Source: Ornithoclostridium faecigallinarum (lineage in GTDB: Bacteria > Bacillota > Clostridia > Christensenellales > UBA3700). Taken from it: a DNA stretch of 37,597 nucleotides. Both the position numbers and the translations under genes were made by a program. The stretch is from NCBI GenBank assembly GCA_018713665.1, contig DVOI01000079.1, positions 1 to 37,597 on the forward strand. Reading direction: 5' to 3'. How positions within the stretch are numbered: the first letter of the stretch is position 1; the number at the start of each line of letters is the position of its first letter. Under the pieces are notes generated by a model. It did no database searches. It worked only from the letters and a program-made list of their open reading frames with translations, and was not told the origin of the DNA. Positions 19,888 to 28,700 of the stretch are shown here, piece by piece.

Positions 19888-21421
19888 CTTCTCCTCCTCC
19901 GAACCTCAGCGCGTTCGCCTTGTAGTAGGTGCGTTTGAGGCTCTTGTACAGTCGTTTGTAGGTGGCGAACATCTCGTCGTAGATGTAGCCGTTCGCCGGG
20001 TTGGGGCGATAGGTCTTGTTTTCTTTGACGAACTGTTTGGCGCTCTCAAAGCTCTCGAGTTCGCCAAGTCCGATCAGCGCGATAATCGCCGCGCCCAAAG
20101 CGCCGGCGTTGCGCGGATTGTCTACGACCGCAAACTCCGCGCGCGTGATGTCTGCGATGATCTGCATCCACGCGTCGTCGAGCGCGCCGCCGCCGATGAT
20201 GCGGAATTGGCGGCAGTGGAAGCCGTAATCCTTCTCGAAATTCTCGAGGATCCATCTCAAGTTGTAGCCGATGCCCTCGTAGACGGCGCGCATCAAATGC
20301 TCGCGCGTATGCTCGGGGCCGATGTTGAACAGCGTCGCCCTCGTGGTCGTAGACGACACCGGGCACCTCTCGCCCAACATCCACGGCGTGCACAACAGAT
20401 GGTCGGACCCGGGAGGAATGGTCTCGATGACCTTGTCCATATAGGAATAGATGCCATCGCCGAGTTCCTTTTGCTCCTGCCGGAAGAATTGGTCGATCAG
20501 CCATTGAATGTTGCTGCCCGCCGCCTCGGTGATGCCGACGATGAGATTCATGTTGATGTCCGCACTCTGTATCGCCGACGCGCCGTGCTTGAACTGCGTC
20601 TTGTCCCTGGACGCGGCGCCTACCCATGCGGAAGTGCCGAGATAGATGTGAATGTCTCCGTCGCTGTTCATGCCCGAACCTATGCACGCGCTCTGCGTGT
20701 CGTCGCAGCCGCCGAACACCGGCGTACCCGGATTGAGTCCCATCTCCTGCGCCGCCTGTTCGGTCAATCCCGAACCGATCTGATCGGTGCTCTTGACGAG
20801 CGGCGGCAGCTTTTTCATGTCAAGTCCCGTCAGCGACAGCACGGACATCCATTGTTTCTTTTTGAGGTCGAGCCCATAGCTGGACGCGCCGCTGTATTCG
20901 GCGACCATTTCGCCCGTACACTTGAACTTGAGATAGCCGTTGACGTCGAGGAAGTACTTTGTGCTGTTGTAGACGTCGGGACGCTCCTCTTTGAGCCAAA
21001 TCAGCTTTGCGACGACGTCCTTGCCCATAATCGGCGTACCTGCGACGAGGGTGAACAGTCTCTTGCCTCCGAGCTTGCGCATGATTGAACGCGCCTGCTT
21101 CTCCGCCCTGCCGTCGACCCAGGTGATGTTGTTGTGCAGCACGTTGCCCCATTGATCGATGGGGATGATGCCCATCGCCTGCGTCGAAAAGACTATGCCC
21201 TTGACCTCGTCCGGCTTGATGCCCGCGAGCTCGACAACGGCGCGAGTCGACTTGCAGACCGCCTCCCAATATTCCGCCGGATCCTGCTCGACGAAACTCG
21301 GGCTGGGGTAATATGTCGGATAGGGCGCGGTATTTGTCGCGACAATCTTGCCTTCAAAGTCGACGAGAACCGCCTTGTCCGAACTTGTGCCCATGTCGTG
21401 GGCGATGATGTATTTTCCCAT
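19880..21421 (-). CDS. FGGY-family carbohydrate kinase (xylulokinase-like)
   Basis: This 513-residue ATP-dependent sugar kinase starts with the phosphate-1 motif IIAHDMGTSSDKAVLVD (residues 5-21). The catalytic region is GGCDDTQSACIGSG (Asp240), followed by the actin-fold segments IYLGTSAWVG and IIGGGALDDAWMQIIADIT and the adenosine-site NAGALGAA. Family members phosphorylate xylulose, ribulose, glycerol, erythritol and similar; the substrate cannot be read here. No strong ribosome binding site is obvious (AAAAAAGGTAAATT before ATG). A long hairpin with a T-run lies between it and the aminotransferase gene. Confidence 0.9.
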   Translation of the reverse strand: MGKYIIAHDMGTSSDKAVLVDFEGKIVATNTAPYPTYYPSPSFVEQDPAEYWEAVCKSTRAVVELAGIKPDEVKGIVFSTQAMGIIPIDQWGNVLHNNITWVDGRAEKQARSIMRKLGGKRLFTLVAGTPIMGKDVVAKLIWLKEERPDVYNSTKYFLDVNGYLKFKCTGEMVAEYSGASSYGLDLKKKQWMSVLSLTGLDMKKLPPLVKSTDQIGSGLTEQAAQEMGLNPGTPVFGGCDDTQSACIGSGMNSDGDIHIYLGTSAWVGAASRDKTQFKHGASAIQSADINMNLIVGITEAAGSNIQWLIDQFFRQEQKELGDGIYSYMDKVIETIPPGSDHLLCTPWMLGERCPVSSTTTRATLFNIGPEHTREHLMRAVYEGIGYNLRWILENFEKDYGFHCRQFRIIGGGALDDAWMQIIADITRAEFAVVDNPRNAGALGAAIIALIGLGELESFESAKQFVKENKTYRPNPANGYIYDEMFATYKRLYKSLKRTYYKANALRFGGGEDD

Positions 21422-21457
21422 AATTTACCTTTTTTGCGGCTCACCGCTTACAATTCG

Positions 21458-21498
21458 AAAAAGGGGTCGCTCGTGCGCCTTTGCACACGGGCAACCCC
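21458..21498 (-). terminator. intraoperonic terminator or attenuator
   Basis: Minus strand: GGGGTTGC-C-CGTGTGC-AAAG-GCGCACG-A-GCGACCCC then TTTTT. The ~15-bp stem with one internal mismatch is a good intrinsic terminator lying between aminotransferase and kinase genes. Confidence 0.8.
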
Positions 21499-21513
21499 GG
21501 TCCCTGTCATTGA

Positions 21514-23112
21514 TTATTGATTCTTTCTCGCGGCGATGGCGGCTGCCTTTTTCGCCTCTTTCTCGGCGCGATATCTCTCGACCTGCTTCTCCATCGGCTC
21601 GGTGCGCTCCTTGACGAGAGCGAACACTTCGTCGAACTTGCCGAGCGCGTCGTCGATGACTTCGTCGGTGTCCGCCATAGAGGTGTAAAGCCTGCTGCCG
21701 GCGAGGGTGACAATGCCGTGAGACATATACGCCGCGCCCATGTGCTCCATCGCCTCTTTGCGGACCATAATCATGTCCTTCATCTTGAGCACGCTGAGCA
21801 GCTTGAGGATGTTCATCGACGAGAAGTCGTAGCTCATCGCGCCCGTGCACTCGAGGTGGACAATCGAGCCTTGGTTGTACGCGACATAGGGCAGCTCGTA
21901 CTTTTCGATCAACTTGACGAGTCCGTCGGTCAATCTGTCGCCGGCGCGTCCCGCCTTGACGCAGGCGTCGTTCTTTGCAATCTCCTTGATTGCGACATAG
22001 CCTGCCATCGCGGACAGCGGATTCGCCGCCAAAGTACCGCCGACATATGCCTTCTTCGCGCCGCCGGCAACGCCTGCCGCCATCAGGTCGACGAGGTCGC
22101 GTCTGCCGCCTACGCCGCCCGCCGCCGGATAGCCGCCCGCGACAATCTTGCCGAAGATGGTCAAGTCGGGTCTTACGTCGAACAGACCCTGCGCGCCGCC
22201 GAGGCCCACTCTGAAGCCGGTGACGACTTCGTCGAAGATGAAGATGCAGCCGTACTTGTCGCACAGCGCTCTGACGCCCTTGTTGTAGTCCCAATCGACG
22301 GGTCTGGTGCCCGATTCGGGTCCGACCGGCTCGACGATGACCGCGGCTGTGCCGCCGCGCAGCTTGTTGAGTTTGAGATAGTCCTCAAGCATATTGAGGT
22401 CGTTGGGTCTGACCTCGTCGACGACGGAGAAGATGACGTTGGGGATGCCGAACGACTCGAGGAACTGTCTGGTGCCGGGCACTTTGAGTCCGTAGACCAT
22501 CTGATCGGACCAGCCGTGATATGCGCCGCCGATCTTGATGACTCTCTTCTTCTTGGTCGCGCATCTCGCGATTCGGATCGCCGCCATGACCGACTCGGTG
22601 CCGCTGCCCAGCATGCGGAACTTCTCGACATAGGGCATGTGCTTGTTGATCTCTTTCGCAATCAGCAACTCCGCCTCGTGGAACAGTCCGGTGACCGGTC
22701 CGCACTCCTTGATCAGCTTGATCGCCTCTTCCTGCACCGCCGGGAAGTTGCTGCCCAAAATGGTCGGACCGCCCGCCTGCAAGAAGTCGATGTATTTGTT
22801 GCCGTCGATGTCGGTGAGGTATGCGCCCTCCGCCTTGGTCATGCACATCGGGAAGGGCTTGTTGAATGCGAGGTTGTGCTGAACGCCGCCCGGAATATAC
22901 TTTTTGGCTTCCGCGGTGATCTCCTTGGACTTGGCGCACTTGACGTCATAATATTCGGAACATATCTTTTTGTATTCCTCTTCGGGAATGCTGTAAATAT
23001 TCTTATCGGTGAGTTCTTTGAGACTTTGATTGATCTCTTGAGCGTTTGCCCAGCGCGTGACGCCGTAATGCGCCTCCGCCTTGCCGGGAAGAGCGGTATA
23101 AGTTACCTTCAT
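21514..23112 (-). CDS. class III PLP aminotransferase (HemL-like), extended termini
   Basis: In this 532-residue PLP enzyme of the glutamate-1-semialdehyde aminomutase/omega-aminotransferase group, the cofactor site shows GSGTES (169-174), AYHGW (197-201), DEVVTGFR (294-301) and the Schiff-base Lys322 in DLTIFGKIVAGGYP. It is ~100 residues longer than HemL: an N-terminal ~70-residue extension and a charged C-terminal coil of ~40 residues. With sugar kinase and aldolase genes downstream and no haem genes nearby, a catabolic transaminase is more likely than haem synthesis. AAGGAGG lies 6 nt before the ATG. It is the first gene of the operon, with a strong promoter. Confidence 0.88.
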   Translation of the reverse strand: MKVTYTALPGKAEAHYGVTRWANAQEINQSLKELTDKNIYSIPEEEYKKICSEYYDVKCAKSKEITAEAKKYIPGGVQHNLAFNKPFPMCMTKAEGAYLTDIDGNKYIDFLQAGGPTILGSNFPAVQEEAIKLIKECGPVTGLFHEAELLIAKEINKHMPYVEKFRMLGSGTESVMAAIRIARCATKKKRVIKIGGAYHGWSDQMVYGLKVPGTRQFLESFGIPNVIFSVVDEVRPNDLNMLEDYLKLNKLRGGTAAVIVEPVGPESGTRPVDWDYNKGVRALCDKYGCIFIFDEVVTGFRVGLGGAQGLFDVRPDLTIFGKIVAGGYPAAGGVGGRRDLVDLMAAGVAGGAKKAYVGGTLAANPLSAMAGYVAIKEIAKNDACVKAGRAGDRLTDGLVKLIEKYELPYVAYNQGSIVHLECTGAMSYDFSSMNILKLLSVLKMKDMIMVRKEAMEHMGAAYMSHGIVTLAGSRLYTSMADTDEVIDDALGKFDEVFALVKERTEPMEKQVERYRAEKEAKKAAAIAARKNQ

Positions 23113-23149
23113 AATTGCCTCCTTAAGCCAAGATTTGGTTTATATGTTT

Positions 23150-23179
23150 ATTTTATCACAACATTTTTGCAAGTGTCAA
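23150..23179 (-). promoter_or_regulatory. promoter of the aminotransferase-kinase-aldolase-mrnC operon
   Basis: Minus strand: perfect -35 TTGACA (23174-23179), 18-bp spacer, -10 TAAAAT (23150-23155), A/T-rich upstream. The leader is ~30 nt. Confidence 0.82.
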
Positions 23180-23301
23180 TGTTTATAAAAATTTTTTACG
23201 CCCCAAATGCGTCCGATAGGTGAATTAAGCTACAAAAACGTCCCATCGATGTATAAATTCCACGCCTCTCCCTCGGCGATGTTTCCGCAAAGTTTTCGCT
23301 G

Positions 23302-23317
23302 CGCCTCAAATGAGGCG
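23302..23317. repeat. perfect inverted repeat between divergent promoters
   Basis: CGCCTCA-AA-TGAGGCG, 7-bp arms. It lies in the 23113-23421 gap, ~50 bp upstream of the peptidase promoter, and could be an operator. The rest of the gap holds only the two promoters and their leaders. Confidence 0.45.
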
Positions 23318-23366
23318 GACGAATCAAAAAAAATTAAAAATGCGTGAAAAAGTTTGGGCAAACACG

Positions 23367-23395
23367 TTGTCGCGGCGCAAGCCGTATGATATAAT
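23367..23395 (+). promoter_or_regulatory. promoter of the M28 peptidase gene
   Basis: -35 TTGTCG (23367-23372), 17-bp spacer, perfect -10 TATAAT (23390-23395). The start near 23402 leaves a ~20-nt leader with AAGGAG. Confidence 0.82.
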
Positions 23396-23421
23396 AATGA
23401 AAAAGCTTAAGGAGCAGGAAA

Positions 23422-24693
23422 ATGAACGAGAAACAAGAGTACGGCAAGTTCGTCTACGACTTTGCCGCAAAGGTGATTGACGCCACCGGTCCCCGTCTGC
23501 CGGGATCTCCCGAGGAGGCACAGGGCGCCGCGATGATCGCGGACGAGCTCGAACGCATATCGGGCAAGCCGTCCACCGTCGAAAAGTTCACCATGGCGCC
23601 GCGCGCGTCGATCGCCGCGATACCGATACTCGGACTGCTCGGCATCATCTCTTTCGTGTTGTTTTATGTCTCGCCGATCGCGAGCCTTATCTCGACCGTG
23701 TTCACATTGATCCTCGCGATCATACAGGTCTTCACCTACTCGGCGAAACTCGACTTTTTGTTCAAAAAAGAGCCGTCTCAAAACGTCTACAACACCTTTG
23801 AGCCGCTCAGCGGCAACGTCAAGCGCACGATCATACTCTCCGCTCACAACGACAGCAGTTGGTGCTGGCAGCTTTCGGTCAAAAACCCCAAGACCGCGAT
23901 TCCCAAAACGGTGATCGGCGTGGTCAGCGTGCTGGCGCTGCTGGTGATGAGCGTTGTCGCAATCTGCCTGAAAATGTACAGCTTCCTCTACATCGGCGAG
24001 CTTGCGACCGCCGAGGAATTGAGCGGCGTTCAGATCTTCTCGATCGTGCTCTACATCCTGCCGGTGCTCTGCCTGCCCGGGTGCTATTGGCTGTGCCAAT
24101 ATGTGTCGTGGGACAAGTCAAAGGCGTCGCCGGGCGCGATGGACAATTTGACGGGCACGGGACTCTATATCGCTCTGTTCAAATACTTTTATGCCAATCC
24201 CGAAAAGGCGCCTGCCGACTGCCGCATCATTGCCGCAGGTATGGGCGCGGAAGAGGCGAGCCTCAAAGGCGCGAAGGACTTCGTCAAGCGCCACAAGGGC
24301 GACCCGTCGCTGATGGGCGAACGCACCTATTTGCTCAACCTCGATTCCTTCCGCGACCGCCCCTACTTCTCGGTGATTATGGGCGACGCGTGGCTGGGCT
24401 CCAAGTTCGACCCCGACCTGCGCGACGTCGCGCTCAAAGTCATGAACGAGATGGGCCTTGAACCCAAGATCATGCTCAACCCCGCCGGCGGATGCGACTC
24501 CACTCCGTTCATTCGCGCCGGCGTCAAGACGATTACGCTTTGCGCGCAAAACCCGACGACGACGGAATACTATCACACCTTCAACGACACCATCGACGGG
24601 CTCGACCAAACGGTGCTTGAAGACGCGTTCGAAATGGTGCTGAGGATTGTCGACGAGACCGCAAAGATGGACGAATCGAAGCATTCGGACTGA
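23422..24693 (+). CDS. membrane-embedded M28-family metallopeptidase
   Basis: The 423-residue zinc peptidase has the metal and catalytic set of family M28: His142 and Asp144 in LSAHNDS, Asp241 in GAMDNLTGTG, the glutamates Glu277-278 in MGAEEASLKG, Asp308 in NLDSF and His385 in YYHTFND. Four hydrophobic segments (about 62-80, 85-105, 163-184 and 204-224) form two hairpins, one before the first metal motif and one between the first and second. The peptidase fold is thus interrupted by membrane insertions. No signal peptide precedes them. The substrate is unknown; aminopeptidases and glutamyl cyclases share the fold. AAGGAG (23409-23414) precedes the ATG. It is monocistronic. Confidence 0.85.
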   Translation: MNEKQEYGKFVYDFAAKVIDATGPRLPGSPEEAQGAAMIADELERISGKPSTVEKFTMAPRASIAAIPILGLLGIISFVLFYVSPIASLISTVFTLILAIIQVFTYSAKLDFLFKKEPSQNVYNTFEPLSGNVKRTIILSAHNDSSWCWQLSVKNPKTAIPKTVIGVVSVLALLVMSVVAICLKMYSFLYIGELATAEELSGVQIFSIVLYILPVLCLPGCYWLCQYVSWDKSKASPGAMDNLTGTGLYIALFKYFYANPEKAPADCRIIAAGMGAEEASLKGAKDFVKRHKGDPSLMGERTYLLNLDSFRDRPYFSVIMGDAWLGSKFDPDLRDVALKVMNEMGLEPKIMLNPAGGCDSTPFIRAGVKTITLCAQNPTTTEYYHTFNDTIDGLDQTVLEDAFEMVLRIVDETAKMDESKHSD

Positions 24694-24716
24694 CCTGCCT
24701 GCAACGCAAAATTTGT

Positions 24717-24741
24717 CCCCGAGGCTTGCCTCGGGGATTTT
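24717..24741 (+). terminator. terminator of the M28 peptidase gene
   Basis: CCCCGAGGC-TT-GCCTCGGGG stem followed by ATTTTC. Confidence 0.85.
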
Positions 24742-24834
24742 CTCTCTTCAAAACAAAAGACCCGGGCAATCGACGGGCAAACGTCTTTGCGTTGCGTTTT
24801 GCAAAAATACCGTCGGCACGCCTCTCATATCGAC

Positions 24835-24863
24835 AAAATCGCCGCTCCTTTCGGGGCGGCGAT
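24835..24863 (-). terminator. terminator of the carA-carB/dapF operon
   Basis: Minus strand: ATCGCCGC-CCC-GAAA-GGA-GCGGCGAT stem, loop closed by GAAA, followed by TTTTG. Confidence 0.82.
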
Positions 24864-24881
24864 GCTTTCGTATGGCATGTA

Positions 24882-25742
24882 TTATTCTTTTTCCAGCGTC
24901 CACACTTCGACGTGTTCGGCGCTCTCTCCCGGCTCCAATGTCAAGTGCGGCGACAGGCTCTCCACCTCGAACATCAGCTCGTTGGTATAGAGCTCGGCGT
25001 TGCATTGCATGTCGGGATAGTCCGCACCGGCCTCATAGCCGAAAGACTTGGTGAACACCAATCCCTTTGTGTGAATGGTGATCTTGCCGTCGTCAATCAG
25101 CGCGCCGACCTTGAACGGCGGTCTGTCCTTCCAGGTGAGCGTGACCTTTTTGCCGTCCGTAGCAAAGCGGTCGTCCGTCATGTCGCTGTATTGCCAAAAC
25201 ACGAGATTGCGGTTGGGCAAAAAGCCGGTGTCGGCTTGCGACAGCTTGAACTCGCCGACCGCGCCCTTGTCCATGACGGTCAGCGCCCACAGCGCGATCT
25301 TGCCGCTGTTTTGCGTGCCCGTGTTGGTTATCCTATGTCTGATGGTGACGACGCCGTCGTCGCTCATCTCGATCTCGACACTCTTTTGCAGCTTTGTCGT
25401 CACCTCCGGCTCGGCGGTGAAGATCGCCCCGTGAGAGGTCATCTTGACGTCGACGGGCGCGTTGTCGGGATAGTAGGTGTCCATATATTCGGGCGACTTC
25501 CAAAGCCTATGCCCTCCGTAGATGTGCCAAATGCCCTTGCCCGGCAGATTGTCGTCAAAGAACTTGCCGCCCTTGTTGATGTCGTCGCCCTTGTCCTCGA
25601 ACATGATGTTTTCGCCGCCCTTCATCCCGAAGTAGATGATGCGCGGACCGATGTCCGTGGTCACGAGCAGGCTGCGCACGCCGTCCGTGATCTCGACGCA
25701 CGCGCCGTATTTGCCGTATGTCGTCCTGCCGATGCCTACCAT
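24882..25742 (-). CDS. mutarotase-like protein (DUF4380-like), function unknown
   Basis: The 286-residue, all-beta protein has the pattern of the galactose-mutarotase superfamily. It opens YGKYGACVEITDGVRSLLV and DIGPRIIYFGMKGGENIMF, has a conserved GGHRLWKSPE and the central ITNTGTQNSGKIALWALTVM, and the end reads LSPHLTLEPGESAEHVEVW. This most resembles DUF4380, whose activity is not known to me. No signal peptide is seen. GAGGTGA overlaps the stop codon of the carB/dapF gene, 6 nt before the ATG, so translation is coupled. It is the last gene of the car operon, although no link to pyrimidine or lysine synthesis is apparent. Confidence 0.75.
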   Translation of the reverse strand: MVGIGRTTYGKYGACVEITDGVRSLLVTTDIGPRIIYFGMKGGENIMFEDKGDDINKGGKFFDDNLPGKGIWHIYGGHRLWKSPEYMDTYYPDNAPVDVKMTSHGAIFTAEPEVTTKLQKSVEIEMSDDGVVTIRHRITNTGTQNSGKIALWALTVMDKGAVGEFKLSQADTGFLPNRNLVFWQYSDMTDDRFATDGKKVTLTWKDRPPFKVGALIDDGKITIHTKGLVFTKSFGYEAGADYPDMQCNAELYTNELMFEVESLSPHLTLEPGESAEHVEVWTLEKE

Positions 25743-25751
25743 GTTTTCACC

Positions 25752-28700
25752 TCAGATCTCGATCTCGCCGTCGAAGATCTTGACGGCTTCGCCGGTCAGA
25801 TAGACCGCCTCGTCCGTATACTTGACGACGAGGTCGCCGCCCGGGACTCTGACCGTGATGTCCTCGCCCTTGGGGCAAAGACCGGCTTCGACCGCCGCGA
25901 CCGCCGCAGCGCACGCTCCGGTGCCGCATGCGAGCGTCTCGCCGCTGCCTCTCTCCCACACTCTCATGCGCAGGGTGTGGCTGTCCATCACCTTGACGAA
26001 CTCTACGTTGGTGCGCTCGGGGAACATCGGATCGACTTCGACCGCTTCGCCGATGCCGTCCACATCGAGGCTGTCGAGGTGCTTGACAAAGATGACGCAA
26101 TGGGGGTTGCCCATGGACACGCAGGTGATCTCGCGCTCCTCTCCTCCGACCTTGACCTTTTCGGCGATGAGTTTCGCCTTCTTGGTCGCAACGGGGACGT
26201 CCTTCGCCGCGAGGCTCGCCTTGCCCATATCGACGGTGACCGAGGTCGCCTCGCCGTTTTGGGTGTGGATCATGACGCCCCTCACGCCCGCGCCCGTCTC
26301 GATGTCAAAGCCGTGCTTGCGGACGATGTTGTTGTCGAACAGGTACTTCGCGACGCAGCGGATGCCGTTGCCGCACATCTTGCCCTCGCTGCCGTCGAGG
26401 TTGAACATGCGCATACGCGCCTCTGCGACCTTGGACGGACAGATGAGAATGACGCCGTCGCCGCCTATGCCCTTGTGTCTGTCGCACAGCGCGATCGAGA
26501 GCCTTTCGGGGCTGTCGATCGGGGACTCCATGCAGTCAAAGTAGATGTAGTCGTTGCCGCAGCCGTGCATCTTGGTGAACTTGCGCAGCGTCTTGCCGGT
26601 GCGCAGTCGGTTGATGTCGACAAGCTCGGTGTTGAACTCGGAATATCTGCTCATCAAGCTGTTTGCGACCGCGTTCGCCGTGTCGATGCTGGTCAGGCAG
26701 GGAATCGCCCTTTCGACCGCCTTGCGGCGAATCTTGACGCTGTCGCGCGTCGGCAGCTTGCCCTTGGACGAGGTGGAGATGATGTAGTGGATCTTGCCGC
26801 TCTCAATCAGGGTGAGGTTGTTGTGTTCGGGGTTTTGGTGGATCTTGTCGACGACGATGACGTCAAGCCCGATGTCACGCAGCACCTTGGCAGTGCCGGC
26901 GGTCGCATAGAGCGTATAGCCCAACTCCTCGAACTTTTGCGCGATCTCGCCGATTTCGCCCTTGTCCTGGTCGCGTACGGTGATGAAGATGCCGCCCTTC
27001 TTTTTCATGCGGTATCCTGCGGCGACAAGTCCCTTGAACAGCGCCTCTTCGAGCGTGCTCGCGATGCCCAAGACCTCGCCGGTCGACTTCATCTCGGGTC
27101 CGAGCTGGGTGTCGACGTTGGTCAATTTCTCGAACGAGAACACCGGCACCTTGACCGCGACGTACGGCGAGTTGGGGTACAGCCCCGTGCCGTAGCCCAT
27201 GTCGGCGAGCTTTTCGCCGAGGATCGCCCTCGTCGCGAGGTCGACCATCGGCACGCCGGTGACCTTGCTGATGTACGGCACGGTGCGGCTGCTGCGCGGA
27301 TTGACCTCGATGACGTAAAGTTCGTCGTGATAGATCAGATATTGAATGTTGACGAGCCCGAGCGTATGCAGCGACAGCGCGAGCTGTTTGGAGCACTCGA
27401 TGATGCGCTCGACCATCTCGTCGCTGAGGTTCCACGCCGGATAGACGGCGATGGAGTCGCCCGAGTGGATGCCCGTCCTCTCGATGTGTTCCATAATGCC
27501 GGGGATGAGGATGTCCCTGCCGTCGCAGATCGCGTCGACCTCGAGCTCTTTGCCCATGAGGTACTTGTCGATGAGGACGGGGTTCTCGATCTCCTGCGAC
27601 AGGATGACGTCCATATATTCGATGACGTCGGCGTCGCCGTAGCACACGGTCATGTTCTGACCGCCGAGGACGTAAGAGGGACGCAGCAGCGTCGGATAAC
27701 CTATCTCGTTTGCGACCTTGAGCGCCTCTTCTTTGGTCATGACCGTGAAGCCCTTGGGACGCTTGATCTGCAGCTTTTCGAGCAATTCGTCAAACCTCTC
27801 GCGGTCCTCCGCGGCGTCGATATCCTCCGCCTGAGTGCCGAGGATGCGGATGTTCTCGCGGCGAAGCATCTTGGTCAGCTTGATCGCCGTCTGTCCGCCG
27901 AACGCGACGACGACGCCGTACGGCTTCTCGGTGTTGAGTATGCTCAGCACGTCCTCGTCCGTCAAAGGCTCGAAATAGAGCCTGTCGGCGGTGTCGAAAT
28001 CGGTGGAGACGGTCTCGGGGTTGTTGTTGACGATGACCACCTCAAAGCCCTTGCGCTTGAGCGCCCAGACGCAGTGGACGGACGCATAGTCAAACTCGAT
28101 GCCCTGCCCTATGCGGATGGGACCGGAGCCGAAGACGACGACCTTTTTCTTGTCGGAAGGATGCTCTTTGAGGAACTCCTCCGCCTCGTTCTCGTCGTCG
28201 TAGGTGGAATAGAAGTACGGCGTCTCCGCCTTGAATTCCGCCGCGCAGGTGTCGACCATCTTGTAGGAGGCATAGCGCTTGTGCGCGATCTTTTTGCCGC
28301 TTATCTTCTCGATGGACTTGTCAAGATAGCCCATCTTCTTCGCCTCGAGGTAGAGCTCGTCGGTGAGCGGCTCCGCCTTGAGACGGCGCTGCATCTCGAC
28401 CAGCTTGTTCAGCTTGCTCAAGAACCACCTGTCGATCTTGGTGACGTTGTAGATCTCGTCGACCGTGACGCCGCGCTTGAGCGACTCGAAGATGACGAAG
28501 ATGCGTTCGTCGTCGACGTCGTGCAGTTTCTCGGCGAGCTGCGCGTCGCCGTAGGCGGCGAACTTGTCGCTGTCGAGAGTGTTGTGCGAGATCTCCGCGC
28601 CTCTGACCGCCTTCATGATCGCCTGTTCGAACGTCGTGCCGATCGCCATGACCTCGCCCGTCGCCTTCATCTGCGTGCCCAGCTTGCGGCTGGCGTAGAA

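Noticed and set aside
19859..21088. A 409-codon open frame on the plus strand over the kinase gene (and a similar 568-codon one at 21517-23223 over the aminotransferase)
   Set aside because: Antisense to well-supported enzymes; no motif or ribosome binding site.
21514..23112. Calling the aminotransferase HemL (haem biosynthesis)
   Set aside because: It is ~100 residues longer than HemL, no haem genes are nearby, and it heads a sugar kinase/aldolase operon.
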